From the NCBI GenBank assembly GCA_018806915.1, contig JAGKQI010000098.1:744001-808000 (forward strand): DNA of 64,000 nucleotides, written 5' to 3'. The DNA comes from Phytophthora colocasiae (taxonomy: Eukaryota; Oomycota; Peronosporomycetes; Peronosporales; Peronosporaceae). Shown piece after piece: positions 54,093 through 64,000 of this stretch. Under the pieces are notes generated by a model. It had not been told where the DNA came from, searched no databases, and saw only the letters and a list, made by a program, of their open reading frames with translations. The stretch's first letter is position 1; each line of letters begins with the position of its first letter. A program made the position numbers and the translations under genes.

Positions 54093-56458
54093 TCACTCCG
54101 TGTAACGAGCTCGCTTTGTGTCCTCAGCTTTGGCTTTAAAAACATCTCCGAATTTCTCTTTCAAGAAACGCAACTCGGTCTGGTACTGCACCAGTTCTTT
54201 CTGTTGCTTCATAAACCAGTCGCGAGTCTTGGTAATTGTCACAAATACTGCCTCATCAAGTGTTTCCTCATCAGCTTTTTCTTCACCGGACTCTTCATCA
54301 CCGGACTCTTCATCACCGGACTCTTCATCACCGGACCCTTCATCACCGGTAGCTATCATCTCGAAAGAGCATTGATTTTGTCCTTTACGCATGTAATTCG
54401 CGATAAAGTTGTGTGCATCCTGGAGATTTTTGAAGCTTCTCACTCCTTTCGTCGTCATAGTGACTTCACCACTTCGTAAGAATGCTTGAATTTTACCAGT
54501 CTCCGAGAGTTCAGCATCTACGCTAGCTTTTGGCATTTCCCACGTGAATTTCTTGTCCAAAGCTTTGATTTTTTCCTTCAACCACTTGCCACGTTTGTGT
54601 ATAGTTGAAGCTAGTACGGTAGACTTCTCCATTTCACCTTCACTCAGATATTGCGATAAATATTGGATAGATGGGCCAACGACACTTGCATCAGCATGCG
54701 AGAGTTTCTTGGCGACAATATCGAAGAGGCTTTTATCTTCACTACGAACAACCCATTTCCACAGTAGTCCGATCCGAAATGCCGTAAACAAATTTGATTC
54801 CTCCACTTCAACCGCCTGCTTTAAGAGATCCTCTTGGGCTGTACTTTTATCCAAGTTGTCAAGTACGTATAAGGCCATATCGAAGGATGTTGACAACAGC
54901 ACAGCTTTCCCAATTTCCGACCAGTCGAAAGCGCGCACGATTCTTGTTAACGGTGGGCCTACTTTTTCAATCCAATCGTCTTCAAGATTTGGACAATACT
55001 TTTCGAAAAACAAGACAACAGTCTTGGCATCACCAGCCTTAGCTAAAAGTTCACAAACGAGACGGTAATACTCCATCGACTGTCTTTTACTACCTGCAGC
55101 TTTGAATAACTGCCGCACCAACTTAACATCCACTTTTCCACCAGACAACAGAGCTGCAGCTGCAGTGGCCGGGGACATCAACTTCATCGCTTTTTCCCGG
55201 TGTTTAACCTTTTGCCACGCAACAATGGCGCACCTCGTGTACGTAACAATGCGAGTAGAGCTTTCATTTCCAGTATAGCCCCCTTCTTGAGTTGTCTCGC
55301 CAAAGGCACACCATAGAGCTACCAAGCTTTCGTGGCCAGGGTTTAGAAATTAATTCGTTCACTTACACCCGAAACCGTGCCAAGTTCGTCTCCAGCTAAA
55401 GTGTACCAACTAATATCATTCTCGTCTTCTAGCCTTTCCAGTAGTGTCATATCCTTCTTCCGAGCTGACGTAATGTTTTAGCTGTACGATGAAGAAAATC
55501 AATTGCTTCTCCTCGGACACCATTGCATTTGCTCCAACAAGTGCGTGAAACCTTGCGCTATCAACCCCCTTGAATGCCCCACAACCCAAATTCCGAATAC
55601 TGTTTTCCGTATACTCGTGGGACAACAGCAGCGCAAAAGAATCATCGTCACCCTCCATCTTCGAGATAGCACCCGCCAAAGATTCGGTCAGAGATTGATC
55701 GTAAGGTCTTTCCAAGTGGCGCATTGTCGGCGGTAAACAAATCAGTACACTAGAGCAAGACGATACCCCTTCGTCACTTCCTCCAACGCATGTTCAGCAT
55801 CCGCGTAATGCACAGCGTAGTGTGGAAAGAAGGCAGCCTTGCCGTCGCTCTTGCCAAAATCATGACGGAACTTCAGCTCCCCATTCTGGTACACCACCAA
55901 ATCACCTCCCTCATGGAGACTTGGGGGCTGCACCACCAACGTTGCAATCATCCCGTTTTCCTTCTCCGTGTCCTGGTGTTTCACGAAATGACCTCCTTCG
56001 CCATACACTAGAAGCTTGTAGAGAGGACACTCAATAGGAACTTCCTGGTAGCCCAGTCGGTCAGCGATGACTTTGCTGAGTGCCTCGATGCCCGTTTGCC
56101 ACGACGGGTTTTGGAATTGGACGAGACTGGGCTCCAGTTGCCAGCTTTTGCGCACGTTGTCGTCCATCTTGGTGTCCATGTTGTGTCCGAACGGGGACTT
56201 TTCACACAAGGCGATCAGTTTCTCCGCTTCGTGCGCGTTTAATGGAGTTGGGATAGTCCCCAACCCATCGACAAATAACCCAGGTACGGGTGGTAAAGTA
56301 TCAGCAATTCCTCCAAATGAATACTCTCCAGCATGATCATCTGCACTTGCAAGTAGTTTGCTAACTTCAGTAGAACCAACCCCTGAAGGAGTTAGCACAT
56401 CTTCGCCGTCACCTTCTCCACCGAACGGCCAATTGCCGTCTTCGAAATCGGTGTCCAT
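54093..56458 (-). pseudogene. 2OG-Fe(II) oxygenase OXY1, unit 4, three frameshifts
   Basis: Starts at 56458. Breaks occur near 55743 (aaatcagtac for aaatcgagtac), 55438 (tttccagtag for tttcagtag) and 55346 (tttagaaatt for tttaggaaatt). The dioxygenase core upstream of the first break is open. The C-terminal 410 codons are open from 55325. Confidence 0.85.
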
Positions 56459-57125
56459 GGTTCCGAATGCTGGTCCAGGTTGATATGAGCACGAGAAAAT
56501 GAATAATGAATACAACAGAAGACTGTAGTGTAGCTGGTTCCTTCAATCGATTCCGTGTTGAACTTTTCCGGAGAAAATCATGTTAAAATATCCAAAATAT
56601 TTCCTCGTGTTTATGAATAATTACTACTACTTTTTTTCAGTATCATTTTACGCAGATGGAAGAAAAATAGACGAAGATGGAAAACTTACCATTGACTACG
56701 TCAATTCAACTGATCCGCGATGATGTGATCACCAGTTAAGAAGAGTTCGCTTCTTCTCGACATTGAATCATCCCCGTATTTTAAAATACTCATAATGTGA
56801 TCACTAGTTAAGACTTTCTCTCCATTGCTCACTTAGTTCTTTCTGAACCAAGGGCACCGAACGGCCAGTTTCCTTCTTCGAAAGCGCTTTCCATCGATAC
56901 GAGTACTGCTGTGAATCTGTTTGCATCACACTCTGTAAGTGTTATCAACATTCTTTTTAGGAACTACGTGGACCCGTGAGAGCAAGAAGGAACTGACTGA
57001 TGTCTCTCACACTCGATTTTTCGTGCACAATCTACTTCTAAGAAAAGGAATATATAACACGGCTCAAATCCATCATTCAAGGTTAAATCCACACGAATAC
57101 GTCGACTGACCCTTTTCTTTCGAGA
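56459..57125. other. Intergenic of unit 4, with oxygenase scrap (56829-56894, -)
   Basis: Equivalent to the other units. No further gene seen. Confidence 0.6.
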
Positions 57126-57883
57126 CAATCACTCGCTAAGACGAACTCGTTTCTCGTCCGCAGTCATGGATTCCAGTTCATCTCCAAATTCTCTTTTATA
57201 CTCCGTCCGGAACTCCACCAGTTCTTTCTGCTGCTTCATAAACCAATCACGAGTCTTGGTAATCGTCACGAACACTACTTTGTCAACTGCTTCCTCACCA
57301 AATTCTTCCTCATCAGACTTTTCTTCTTCGAACTCATCTTCTTCATCGGACTTTTCTTCTTCGGACTCTTCACCACCAGCTTTTGTGGCTTCCATTTCAA
57401 ATGAGCTGTTATTCTGTCCTTCACGCAAGTATTTCGCCGCGAAGTTGCGTGCTTCTTGCCGAGTTTTAAAACTTTTCACACCTTCAATCGTCATGGAGGA
57501 TTTGCCACTTCGTAAAAATGCTTGAATTTCATCAATCATCTCCGTTTCATAAGACATTATCGGATATCTTGGTTTGATTAAACTAGCTTCCGGCATTTCC
57601 ACGTGAATTTCTTGTCCAAAGCTTCGATTTTATCCTCCAGCCACTCGACCCGTTTCACTACGATCGGAGCTAGAACGGCACGCATTTCCTGTCCAATCAT
57701 GCTCACATTTTGTGAAAAATACCGAATCGATGGGCCAACGAGACTAATATCGGCATTCGTAAGTTTCTTGGTGACGATTTCGAAAAGGATTTTGTCTTCA
57801 CTTTGAATGACCCATTTCCAAAGTAACCCCCAGTCTAAGCACCCAACCCATCGTCAAATAACCCAGGTACGGGTGGTAAAGTA
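57126..57883 (-). pseudogene. Oxygenase deletion remnant, unit 4
   Basis: It differs from units 1-3 by lacking 8 bp near 57199 (ttttatactccg for ttttatgattcgcaactccg). That restores a normal-looking C-terminus (EYKREFGDELESMTADEKRV). One C is missing near 57600 (atttccacgtg for atttcccacgtg), which breaks the frame upstream. Confidence 0.72.
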
Positions 57884-57947
57884 TATTAGACCCAGCCTTA
57901 AGTACGATCCCTCATCAAAAGAATCATTCCCCTTACAATTGTTGATC

Positions 57948-59762
57948 ATGTCGGATGAAGAGCGAGAAGAACTCTTCGACCAGGACCCGGACCTTGAAGA
58001 AGACTTTGGTTACGCGGATTGGCCGTTCAGTGACAAGGGGGAGCTAGACGATATCCCTGTCCCAGTAGGAGAGGCGTGTATCAAGATCAGTAACGTATTA
58101 TCTCATGCAAGTGAACACTCAGGGGATTTCTCCTTTGGTGGCCAAGCAGAGCAGCTGCCAGCCGTACCAGGTCTCTTCGTCGACGATGTTGGCCCCATTC
58201 CAGTGCCTTTGTGGGACGAACGAGCTCGGATTCTAGGCTGAAAAATCTCCTTTTGGGCACAACATGGACACGAAAATGGATGAAAATGTTCGCAAAAGCT
58301 GGCAAATATCTCCAGATCACGTCCAATTCAAAAACCCGCAATGGGAAGACGGGATCAAGGAAATGGCAGTGATGATTGGAAATAAACTCGGGTATCACGA
58401 TATTCCTCTGCAGTGTATTCTGTACAAGTTGCTGGTGTACGAGGTGGGTGGGCATTTCGTAAAACACCAAGATACAGAGAAAGAAGACGGAATGATTGCT
58501 ACACTGGTAATTCAGCCACCAAGTCTGCACGAAGGAGGTGACTTAGTGGTGTACAGTGATGGTAAGATAAAACATCGTCATGACTTTGGTAAGGCCGACG
58601 GAACAGCGTCATATCTTCCTCACTATGCAGTTCACTACGCTGATGCTGAACACGCTTTGGAGGAAGTGACGAAGGGATATCGCCTTGCTCTGGTGTACTC
58701 TGTGTGTTTGCCACCAGCGATGCGTCAACTGGAAAGAAACCCGAACAGGCCAATGGCTGGAGAACTGGTGGATGCTATGGAATCCATGGAGCCAAGTGAT
58801 TGTTTCGCGTTGCTGCTTTCTCACGAATATACCGAGAACAGCATTAGGGGCTTAGGCTCACATGCCCTGAAAGGTGTCGACCGCGCAAGATATCTTGCAC
58901 TGGAAGAGGCCAATGCTGCTTTATCTGATGGGAAGAAGCTGGAATTTGTGATTGCTGAGTTGTATCACCACGTTCGCTTCTATGGCCGCTATGGTCGTAT
59001 CGGTGACTGGAATGAAGACGGTCGGGACGAGAAAGTTACGTGGTATACCACAGACGGTAGAGAGTTTGGTGTTGACAAATTGTCAGTGAAGTTGAATTTC
59101 CTTAATCCGATCCAGGAAACACGTGCGCAACTTTGGATGAAGCCATTTGGAAGCAGTGATATGCACGGTTATATGGGCAACGAAGGTCCAACGAAAGATA
59201 GCCGATATGAGCGCTACGCTATCGTTGCCTGGCCGAAGGCGGAAAACATGTCGAGGTTCATTTATTCCACGTAAAGCACTCTCAATCCCAATCAAGTTTT
59301 GATAAATTCACAACATTCTTGGTACTGTTACGAGTCTCATCTAGCTCAGAACACTTCATTGTGAAGTTAAGGGCGCTGTTGAATGCCTCTTTGAACGAAG
59401 TTTTCGTCCCATTCCTGACAAAAATCGCACGCGTCTTTGACTGGACTGAAATTGGTGAACCGATGTTGGCGTGCATGGAAGTGAAAGTTCGTAAGTACGG
59501 CGAGGAGGATTATCCAGAGGGTGGTCTTTCCCCTATGGACATGTCGTTATCCGTTCTTGACGGTCTGGACGAAGGTGCAGCTCGACAAGCTCTGCTGAAA
59601 ATGGCCGTTGAGAAAGCAGTTGCAATGGAGGATTCGACTCTGTTCGCATTGGATTCGATCGGACTTCTATGGAAACGGGTTATTCGTTGTGAAGATAAAA
59701 GCATCTTCGATACCCTTGTCAAGAAAGTCTCAAATGGCTGTCGCTCTCCTTCCACGCAATGA
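57948..59762 (+). pseudogene. 2OG-Fe(II) oxygenase OXY2, the copy that continues past the array
   Basis: Only this copy runs past MESME into the rest of the gene (PSDCFALLLSHEYTENSIRG, then KVTWYTTDGREFGVDKLSVK). It carries the 8-bp deletion that gives RARILG-stop near 58235. The frame resumes at 58264 (MDTKMDENVRKSW), includes HQDTEK and EHALEEVTKGYR, and stops at 59274 (SRFIYST). A later frame from about 59319 matches the OXY1 helical region (KIARVFDWTEIGEPM, SIGLLWKRVIRCEDKSIFDT) and ends at 59762. The stretch between and the acidic C-terminus are missing, so the gene is degenerate. Confidence 0.82.
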
Positions 59763-59896
59763 TCTCCATGTAGAGTAGGTTCTTAAACGTCTTGTAGATG
59801 CCAATGTCATGGGAATTCTTGATGGCATTTGCTGACTGAGCGTTACTGGTATAGGACAGATGCACACCTGTAGACAGTGCTAGTGAATGGCTGGCG
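59738..59896 (-). pseudogene. Unidentified coding-like fragment
   Basis: After an acceptor-like ttgcag on the minus strand, an open frame of about 53 codons reads ASHSLALSTGVHLSYTSNAQ, then NAIKNSHDIGIYKTFKNLLY and MEIIAWKESDS. The composition looks coding, but I do not recognise a family and see no neighbouring exons. Confidence 0.3.
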
Positions 59897-60489
59897 CTGC
59901 AACAAAATAGCTTGTGTTGAAGGTTACGATCGGGTTACCCTCGGAGGGCACTATTCGGGTAGAGGGAATTTCCGTTAGTACCTTTGCACTAAAGTGAGCT
60001 ATCATTTGGATTCAAATGAAGTATCATTAAATGAGACTGCGGCGGACCAAATGATACTAATGAACCTAAGTACGAATCGCGATTTAAGCACACTACTCGA
60101 TAGAGCCGTGTCTTGTGCTTATTTTAAGCATATTCAATAGCCGATCAGTAGTGTTCATCTAAAAAATATGTCTCCATTTTCAAGGCCTCAAAAACTCGAC
60201 ATGTTTAGGAGAGTTGTCGAGTCAATATTGCTCCGTTTTTAATGTTTTGTATATTGATGGAAAGAACGTGTGAACAGCAGGTGAATAAGAGTACTTTTAA
60301 ACCATTTCCCAGTGATTTTCGGTTTCAAATTTTTGATGTCCGATTAGGTACGATTTTTGATTGGTCAACTTCAAACGCGATTATCTCGAAAACTCTAAAA
60401 GGTGCATTAGTATCATTTTGTTTGCCGTAGTCTCAATTTGTCTAACGATTTGCAACAACTCACTTGAAAAATCTCCCTCACTCGTCGCA
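59897..60489. other. Intergenic, upstream of CP4
   Basis: AT-rich, no gene recognised. It contains the short inverted repeat catttggattcaaatg near 60004-60019. An open frame upstream of the CP4 ATG (from 60361) has no support. Confidence 0.4.
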
Positions 60490-61344
60490 ATGGTAGACGA
60501 ATCGACTCCGTTACGTTTGGATATGCGCGCATCCGATTTCCAACGTCAGCAGCGCATTGCCAAGCTTGTTGCCTTCGGAACGCTGACTCTGGTGATTGCA
60601 GTAGTGTTCGGGTGTGCTACCATCGTGAATAAGCCACCATCGACCTCACGTGTCTCGGTCGTCGAAACTGTGGCTAGTACTTGCGGAACTGCAGCAAATG
60701 AAGCAGGTTATATCAGGCTACCCAACAAGCAGGACGACCAGTACTTCTACTGGTTCTTCCAGTCTCGCAACGCTCCAAAGACAGACCCACTTGTGCTGTG
60801 GTTGAGTGGAGGTCCGGGGGTTTCCAGTCTCATGACTCTCCTAACTGAGAATGGACCATGCTTCATTGAAAAGGACTTGTCAACGAAGACCAACCCGAAC
60901 TCGTGGAACACTAGGGCGAATGTGATCTGGCTAGACCAGCCAACGAACGTTGGGTACTCAATTGGTTCACCGGCGGACATTGACCACGATGAGAACGATG
61001 TCCAAGAAAATATCTTCTGGTTCCTACAAGGCTTCATGGACCAGCACCCAGAGTTCGAAGGCCGGCCATTATTCCTCATGGGCGAAAGTTACGCGGGGCA
61101 CTACGTTCCAGCTGCAGCTCATAAGATATACCGTGAGAACAAAGCAACGAAAACAAGTCGTCTGAATCTGAAAGGAATCGCCATCGGCAATGGATTGGTC
61201 AACACGGTTGTTCAGGTACGTCTTTCATACTAGGACTGCTCTTCAAGGTCATAACTTTAACATAACTGTATGTATCAGAGCGAGCACGGTTTGGATATGG
61301 TGAACAACTCATACGGCGTGAAGCTGATGGACGCCGATACATTA

Positions 61345-62750
61345 CACCATTGCACGGCGTTATTCACAAAGTGCGCACTGGAAATCAAACAATGCGCACT
61401 CAAATTCACAAAGCGCGCGCTGAAAATCAAAAACACCTGCACGAATTTATACTCATCAAATTATGAGATTATAACGTAGATTTATTGACTGGGCTCGGCC
61501 TCTGGCGACACTTGATTCTCAATTTTGGCGCGATGCCAACTAGCTACAAGAGATACCCCCTCCACATTCGGGCAGTATTGCGTGTAGCCAAGGGCGAAGG
61601 CAACTGGAAGGAAACTGCAGAACTGTACGATGTTGGTGAGCGCACAGCATGGGGGTGGATAAAGGCTGCTAAGGAGTCTGGCGACTGGAGTGGCAAGCAG
61701 AAAAAGCGTGGTGGATCGGAGAAAAAGATACTTCCTGAGCACGTGGACTACATTCTCAACGAATCTAGCCACCACACCAGAGCTACCGTGCGTCGACATG
61801 GCGAGAATGATCGACCAGAAGTTTGGTGTGAAGCTAAATCGCGAAACGGTTCGCCGTGAACTCGACGCTTGCAATTTTACTGTAAAGAAGCTCCACCGTG
61901 ACGTGACAACGCGCAATAGCCTAGTCAACAAGCAGAAGCGAGCAGACTACGTGGTCAAGTTCTACGCAGCGCTAGCAAACAACAAGACGGTGTTCTATCT
62001 GGACGAAACCAACTTCAATTTGTGGTGTTCACGTGGGACTGGATGGAGCGCACGCGGCACCCGTGCCGTACAGACTGTCGTCGCTAGCAAAGGCAGAAAC
62101 ATTCACGTAATTGCAGTGATATCGAGTACTGGGATTGCTTACCAAGAGTCGCAGTTTGGCTCCTTCACTGCCGACCTAGCCAACGAGTTCATCCGGCGCT
62201 TCTTGCGTCACATCAGAGTGACACATTCGCTGGACAATGTGGTGGTGGTGTCGACAATGCGCCGTGTCACGCTCGCGCCGATGCCGTTTTCGATGAAGAA
62301 GAATTCGAGGGTGCAGAAATGCTAAAACTTGGGCCTTACTCGCCAATGTTGAACCCAATTGAGAACGTTTTTTCCGTCTACAAAAGTGCAGTCAAGCGTT
62401 TTCTTGCACGGCAACGACCTGCCATCATACGTGTACCGGCAGGAACAACGATTACAGAGCACCGCTCTGAATTTCTTAAGATGGCTGCTGACCCTCTCTT
62501 TGCGGAGGTGGTAACACCAGAGCTGTGCAACCGCGCCTTTTGCCACTCACTGGTTCATCATCAACGTGCATTAGGCATGCTTGACATGGAAGTTGGTACA
62601 TAATAATTCCAATTAGATTTGACAATCAATGTTCTTTAAAAGGTATAAAGTATAACAGGTGTTTTTGATTTTCAGCGCGCGCTTTGTGAATTTGAGTGCG
62701 CATTGTTTGATTTCCAGTGCGCACTTTGTGAATAACGCCGTGCAATGGTG
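61345..62750. mobile_element. Tc1/mariner-type element B, 1406 bp with perfect 95-bp terminal inverted repeats
   Basis: 61345-61439 (caccattgcacggcgttatt...) is the exact reverse complement of 62656-62750, and TA flanks both ends (61343-61344 and 62751-62752). The repeats contain internal sub-repeats of ttcacaaag-tgcgc/cgcgc and gaaatcaaa type. Perfect long TIRs imply a recent insertion. It lies in exon 2 of CP4. Confidence 0.95.
61533..62603 (+). pseudogene. Transposase of element B, nearly intact
   Basis: The ATG at 61533 (MPTSYKRYPLHIRAVLRVAK) leads into a helix-turn-helix region (NWKETAELYDVGERTAWGWI). One frame change near 61780 leads to GVKLNRETVRRELDACNFTV and VFYLDETNFNLWCSRGTGWS (first Asp). 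A second change near 62250 leads to DNAPCHARADAVFDEEEF (second Asp), then KLGPYSPMLNPIENVFSVYK (Glu, about 35 residues later). The stop is at 62603. Two one-base shifts are the only defects I see. The DDE_3 architecture fits Tc1/mariner. Confidence 0.82.
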
Positions 62751-63400
62751 TAGAAAAGGCTAAAATCGCAGAGAAGGAATGTACTGCCTTAGTGACGGCC
62801 TGCCAAACGAACTCAAGTGTGTGTATCGACGCCGCGGAGTTCTGCCAAAGCAAGGTTATGGATGCGTACGCTGCTGCAGGTCGCAACACGATGGATATCC
62901 GCATGAAATGCACAGAGGCAGATCCAGCTTTTTGCTACGGCGACATGATGGAGCGAATCACGGGATACCTGAACTCGGACGCTGTTCGCTCATATTTGAA
63001 CGTTTCTCACATTCACCCTGCGCCATGGCAGCCAGTAGCAGCGGACGTTGAGATTGCATTTGCTGCAGATTTGATGAAGACATTCGAGCAGGACGTCGAG
63101 GAGCTACTGAGCGACAGTTCGATCCGCTTGTTGATCTATCACGGTGACGCTGATCTGGTGTGCAATTGGTACGGTGGACTCGCGTGGGTGAAAGCGCTGC
63201 AATGGCCTTATCAACGGGAATTCAATGCAGTCAAGGAGCACACGTTCGAGGTGAACGCCAGGGATGCTGGCAGCGTCTGGACGTACGCCAAAAGACTTAC
63301 GTTTCTGCGTGTGTTTAATGCTGGTCACATGGCGCCCATGGACCAGCCGGAAATCGCACTCGAGATGATCAACAGGTTCCTGCGCAATGAGGAGTTGTAG

Positions 63401-64000
63401 ATTGATACATGTACGATCAAGTTGAAGCATTTTTGGTCGTCAAGAAAAAGATACACCTGATTCGTACTGGTCTTTCTATAACCCACTGACGTGGCCGACT
63501 CAGCCAGAGTCTCAGGTGCTTGTCAACAGCGTTGTGTCTTTGCCAGTGCTGCAGTCGTCAAGCAAACCAATGCAGATACACTGTCTTGAGCTCCTACGAT
63601 GAGCTCCTACGATTCCTACATCGGTACTGGCAGGAACTGGTGTATCGGCGTTTCATGATCGTCAGGTCAACCCCCGCTCTTGAAAGCCAGCAAGTTGCTG
63701 TTGTACAGTACGGATCATTGCGCATTCCAAGAACTCGCCACTAAATGTGAGACTGCAATTCGCCGCCGATAACTTAGTAGTACATGTATAGGCCAAAACC
63801 TCGAGGTTACTGCTTCTGCTGCTGCCGCGGCCATGCCCAAATGTGGCTTCACGATCACGGCTGGGCAGCTCCAATCTCGCGTTGACAATCCAACCTTGGT
63901 CCGACGCAGCAGACCAAGCAGCGGCCATCCATACGCACTGGGCTTCCATATTTGCGTGGATGTGCTTACGCCGCGCTGTCAGCGGCCTTGGATTCCACTC
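63401..64000. other. Right edge, no gene recognised
   Basis: The 3' flank of CP4. It contains a 13-bp tandem duplication (gagctcctacgat, near 63590-63614). A minus-strand open frame of about 95 codons at 63662-63949 has no recognisable similarity. Confidence 0.4.

Larger units (their letters stand above)
50748..58792. repeat. Tandem segmental duplication, unit 4 (8045 bp)
   Basis: Last unit. Its right edge (tccatggagc) continues uninterrupted into the remaining part of OXY2, which shows that the duplication breakpoint lies inside that gene. Confidence 0.97.
60490..63400 (+). pseudogene. Serine carboxypeptidase CP4, exon 2 split by a Tc1-type insertion
   Basis: Exon 1 is 60490-61215 (MVDESTPLRLDMRASDFQRQ; span at about 26-45). 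It ends in the GNGLVNTVVQ block, where CP-A also has its intron. Exon 2 starts at 61279 (SEHGLDMVNNSYGVKLMDAD) and is interrupted at 61344 by a transposon. It resumes at 62753 (EKAKIAEKECTALVTACQTN) and ends at 63400. Without the element and one TA, the frame is continuous for 479 residues. The nucleophile motif is MGESYAGHYVPAAAH, the Asp motif YHGDADLVCNWYGG and the His motif FNAGHMAPMDQP, so the gene was intact before insertion. The oxyanion segment reads LSGGPGVSSL. Confidence 0.9.

Noticed and set aside
26609..58792. Array as a nested LTR or other retroelement
   Set aside because: Units contain host-type genes with introns retained, no reverse transcriptase, and junctions inside a coding gene. 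Segmental duplication explains all of it.

Overview
The window looks like a nuclear contig of an oomycete, most likely Phytophthora or a close relative (inference). Supporting signs are intron-poor genes with short GT-AG introns of about 60-80 nt, type II membrane-anchored S10 carboxypeptidases in a large tandem family, HIAT1-like MFS genes in tandem, and a transposon load (Copia, hAT, Tc1/mariner, MULE with a Ulp1 domain, PiggyBac) typical of these genomes. There are no bacterial operons, tRNAs, rRNAs or CRISPR arrays.

Layout. 1-1312: 3' part of a decayed Copia retrotransposon that truncates the first of three tandem MFS transporter genes. 1313-2893: that MFS remnant, whose last exon is split by a non-autonomous hAT element with an 8-bp target duplication. 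3047-5092 and 5229-7239: two intact nine-exon MFS genes. 7391-8050: an unidentified, apparently frameshifted minus-strand gene. 8538-8592: a 55-bp perfect palindrome. 8664-9902: an ACMSD-type amidohydrolase. 10011-11525 (-): carboxypeptidase CP1, with a Tc1 element (11694-13222) in its upstream region. 13222-19923: a MULE with a ten-exon transposase/Ulp1 gene, plus a PiggyBac transposase remnant. 20088-21587: carboxypeptidase CP2, followed by an N-terminal carboxypeptidase fragment. 22264-22823: a five-exon UFM1 gene whose start codon is split by an intron. 23104-24081 (-): sideroflexin. 24844-26355: carboxypeptidase CP3.

26609-58792 is the dominant structure: four head-to-tail copies of a unit of about 8.04 kb. 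Each unit carries two carboxypeptidases (CP-A and CP-B, plus strand), a large 2-oxoglutarate/Fe(II) oxygenase gene on the minus strand, two remnants of further oxygenase copies, and the 5' part of a plus-strand oxygenase gene that is cut by the unit boundary and continues only after unit 4. In all four units CP-B has lost the segment with the catalytic histidine. The copies are nearly identical but differ by scattered indels. By my reading, only unit 1 has an intact CP-A and only unit 2 an intact oxygenase. 60490-63400: carboxypeptidase CP4, whose second exon is split by a Tc1-like element with perfect 95-bp inverted repeats.

Functional picture (inference). The carboxypeptidases have a short cytosolic N-terminus, one membrane span and a luminal/extracellular peptidase domain. 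All share an acidic E-x-x-x-L motif just after the start that resembles an endolysosomal/vacuolar sorting signal. The locus appears to be an actively rearranging S10 peptidase cluster in which tandem duplication, transposon insertion and gene decay proceed together.
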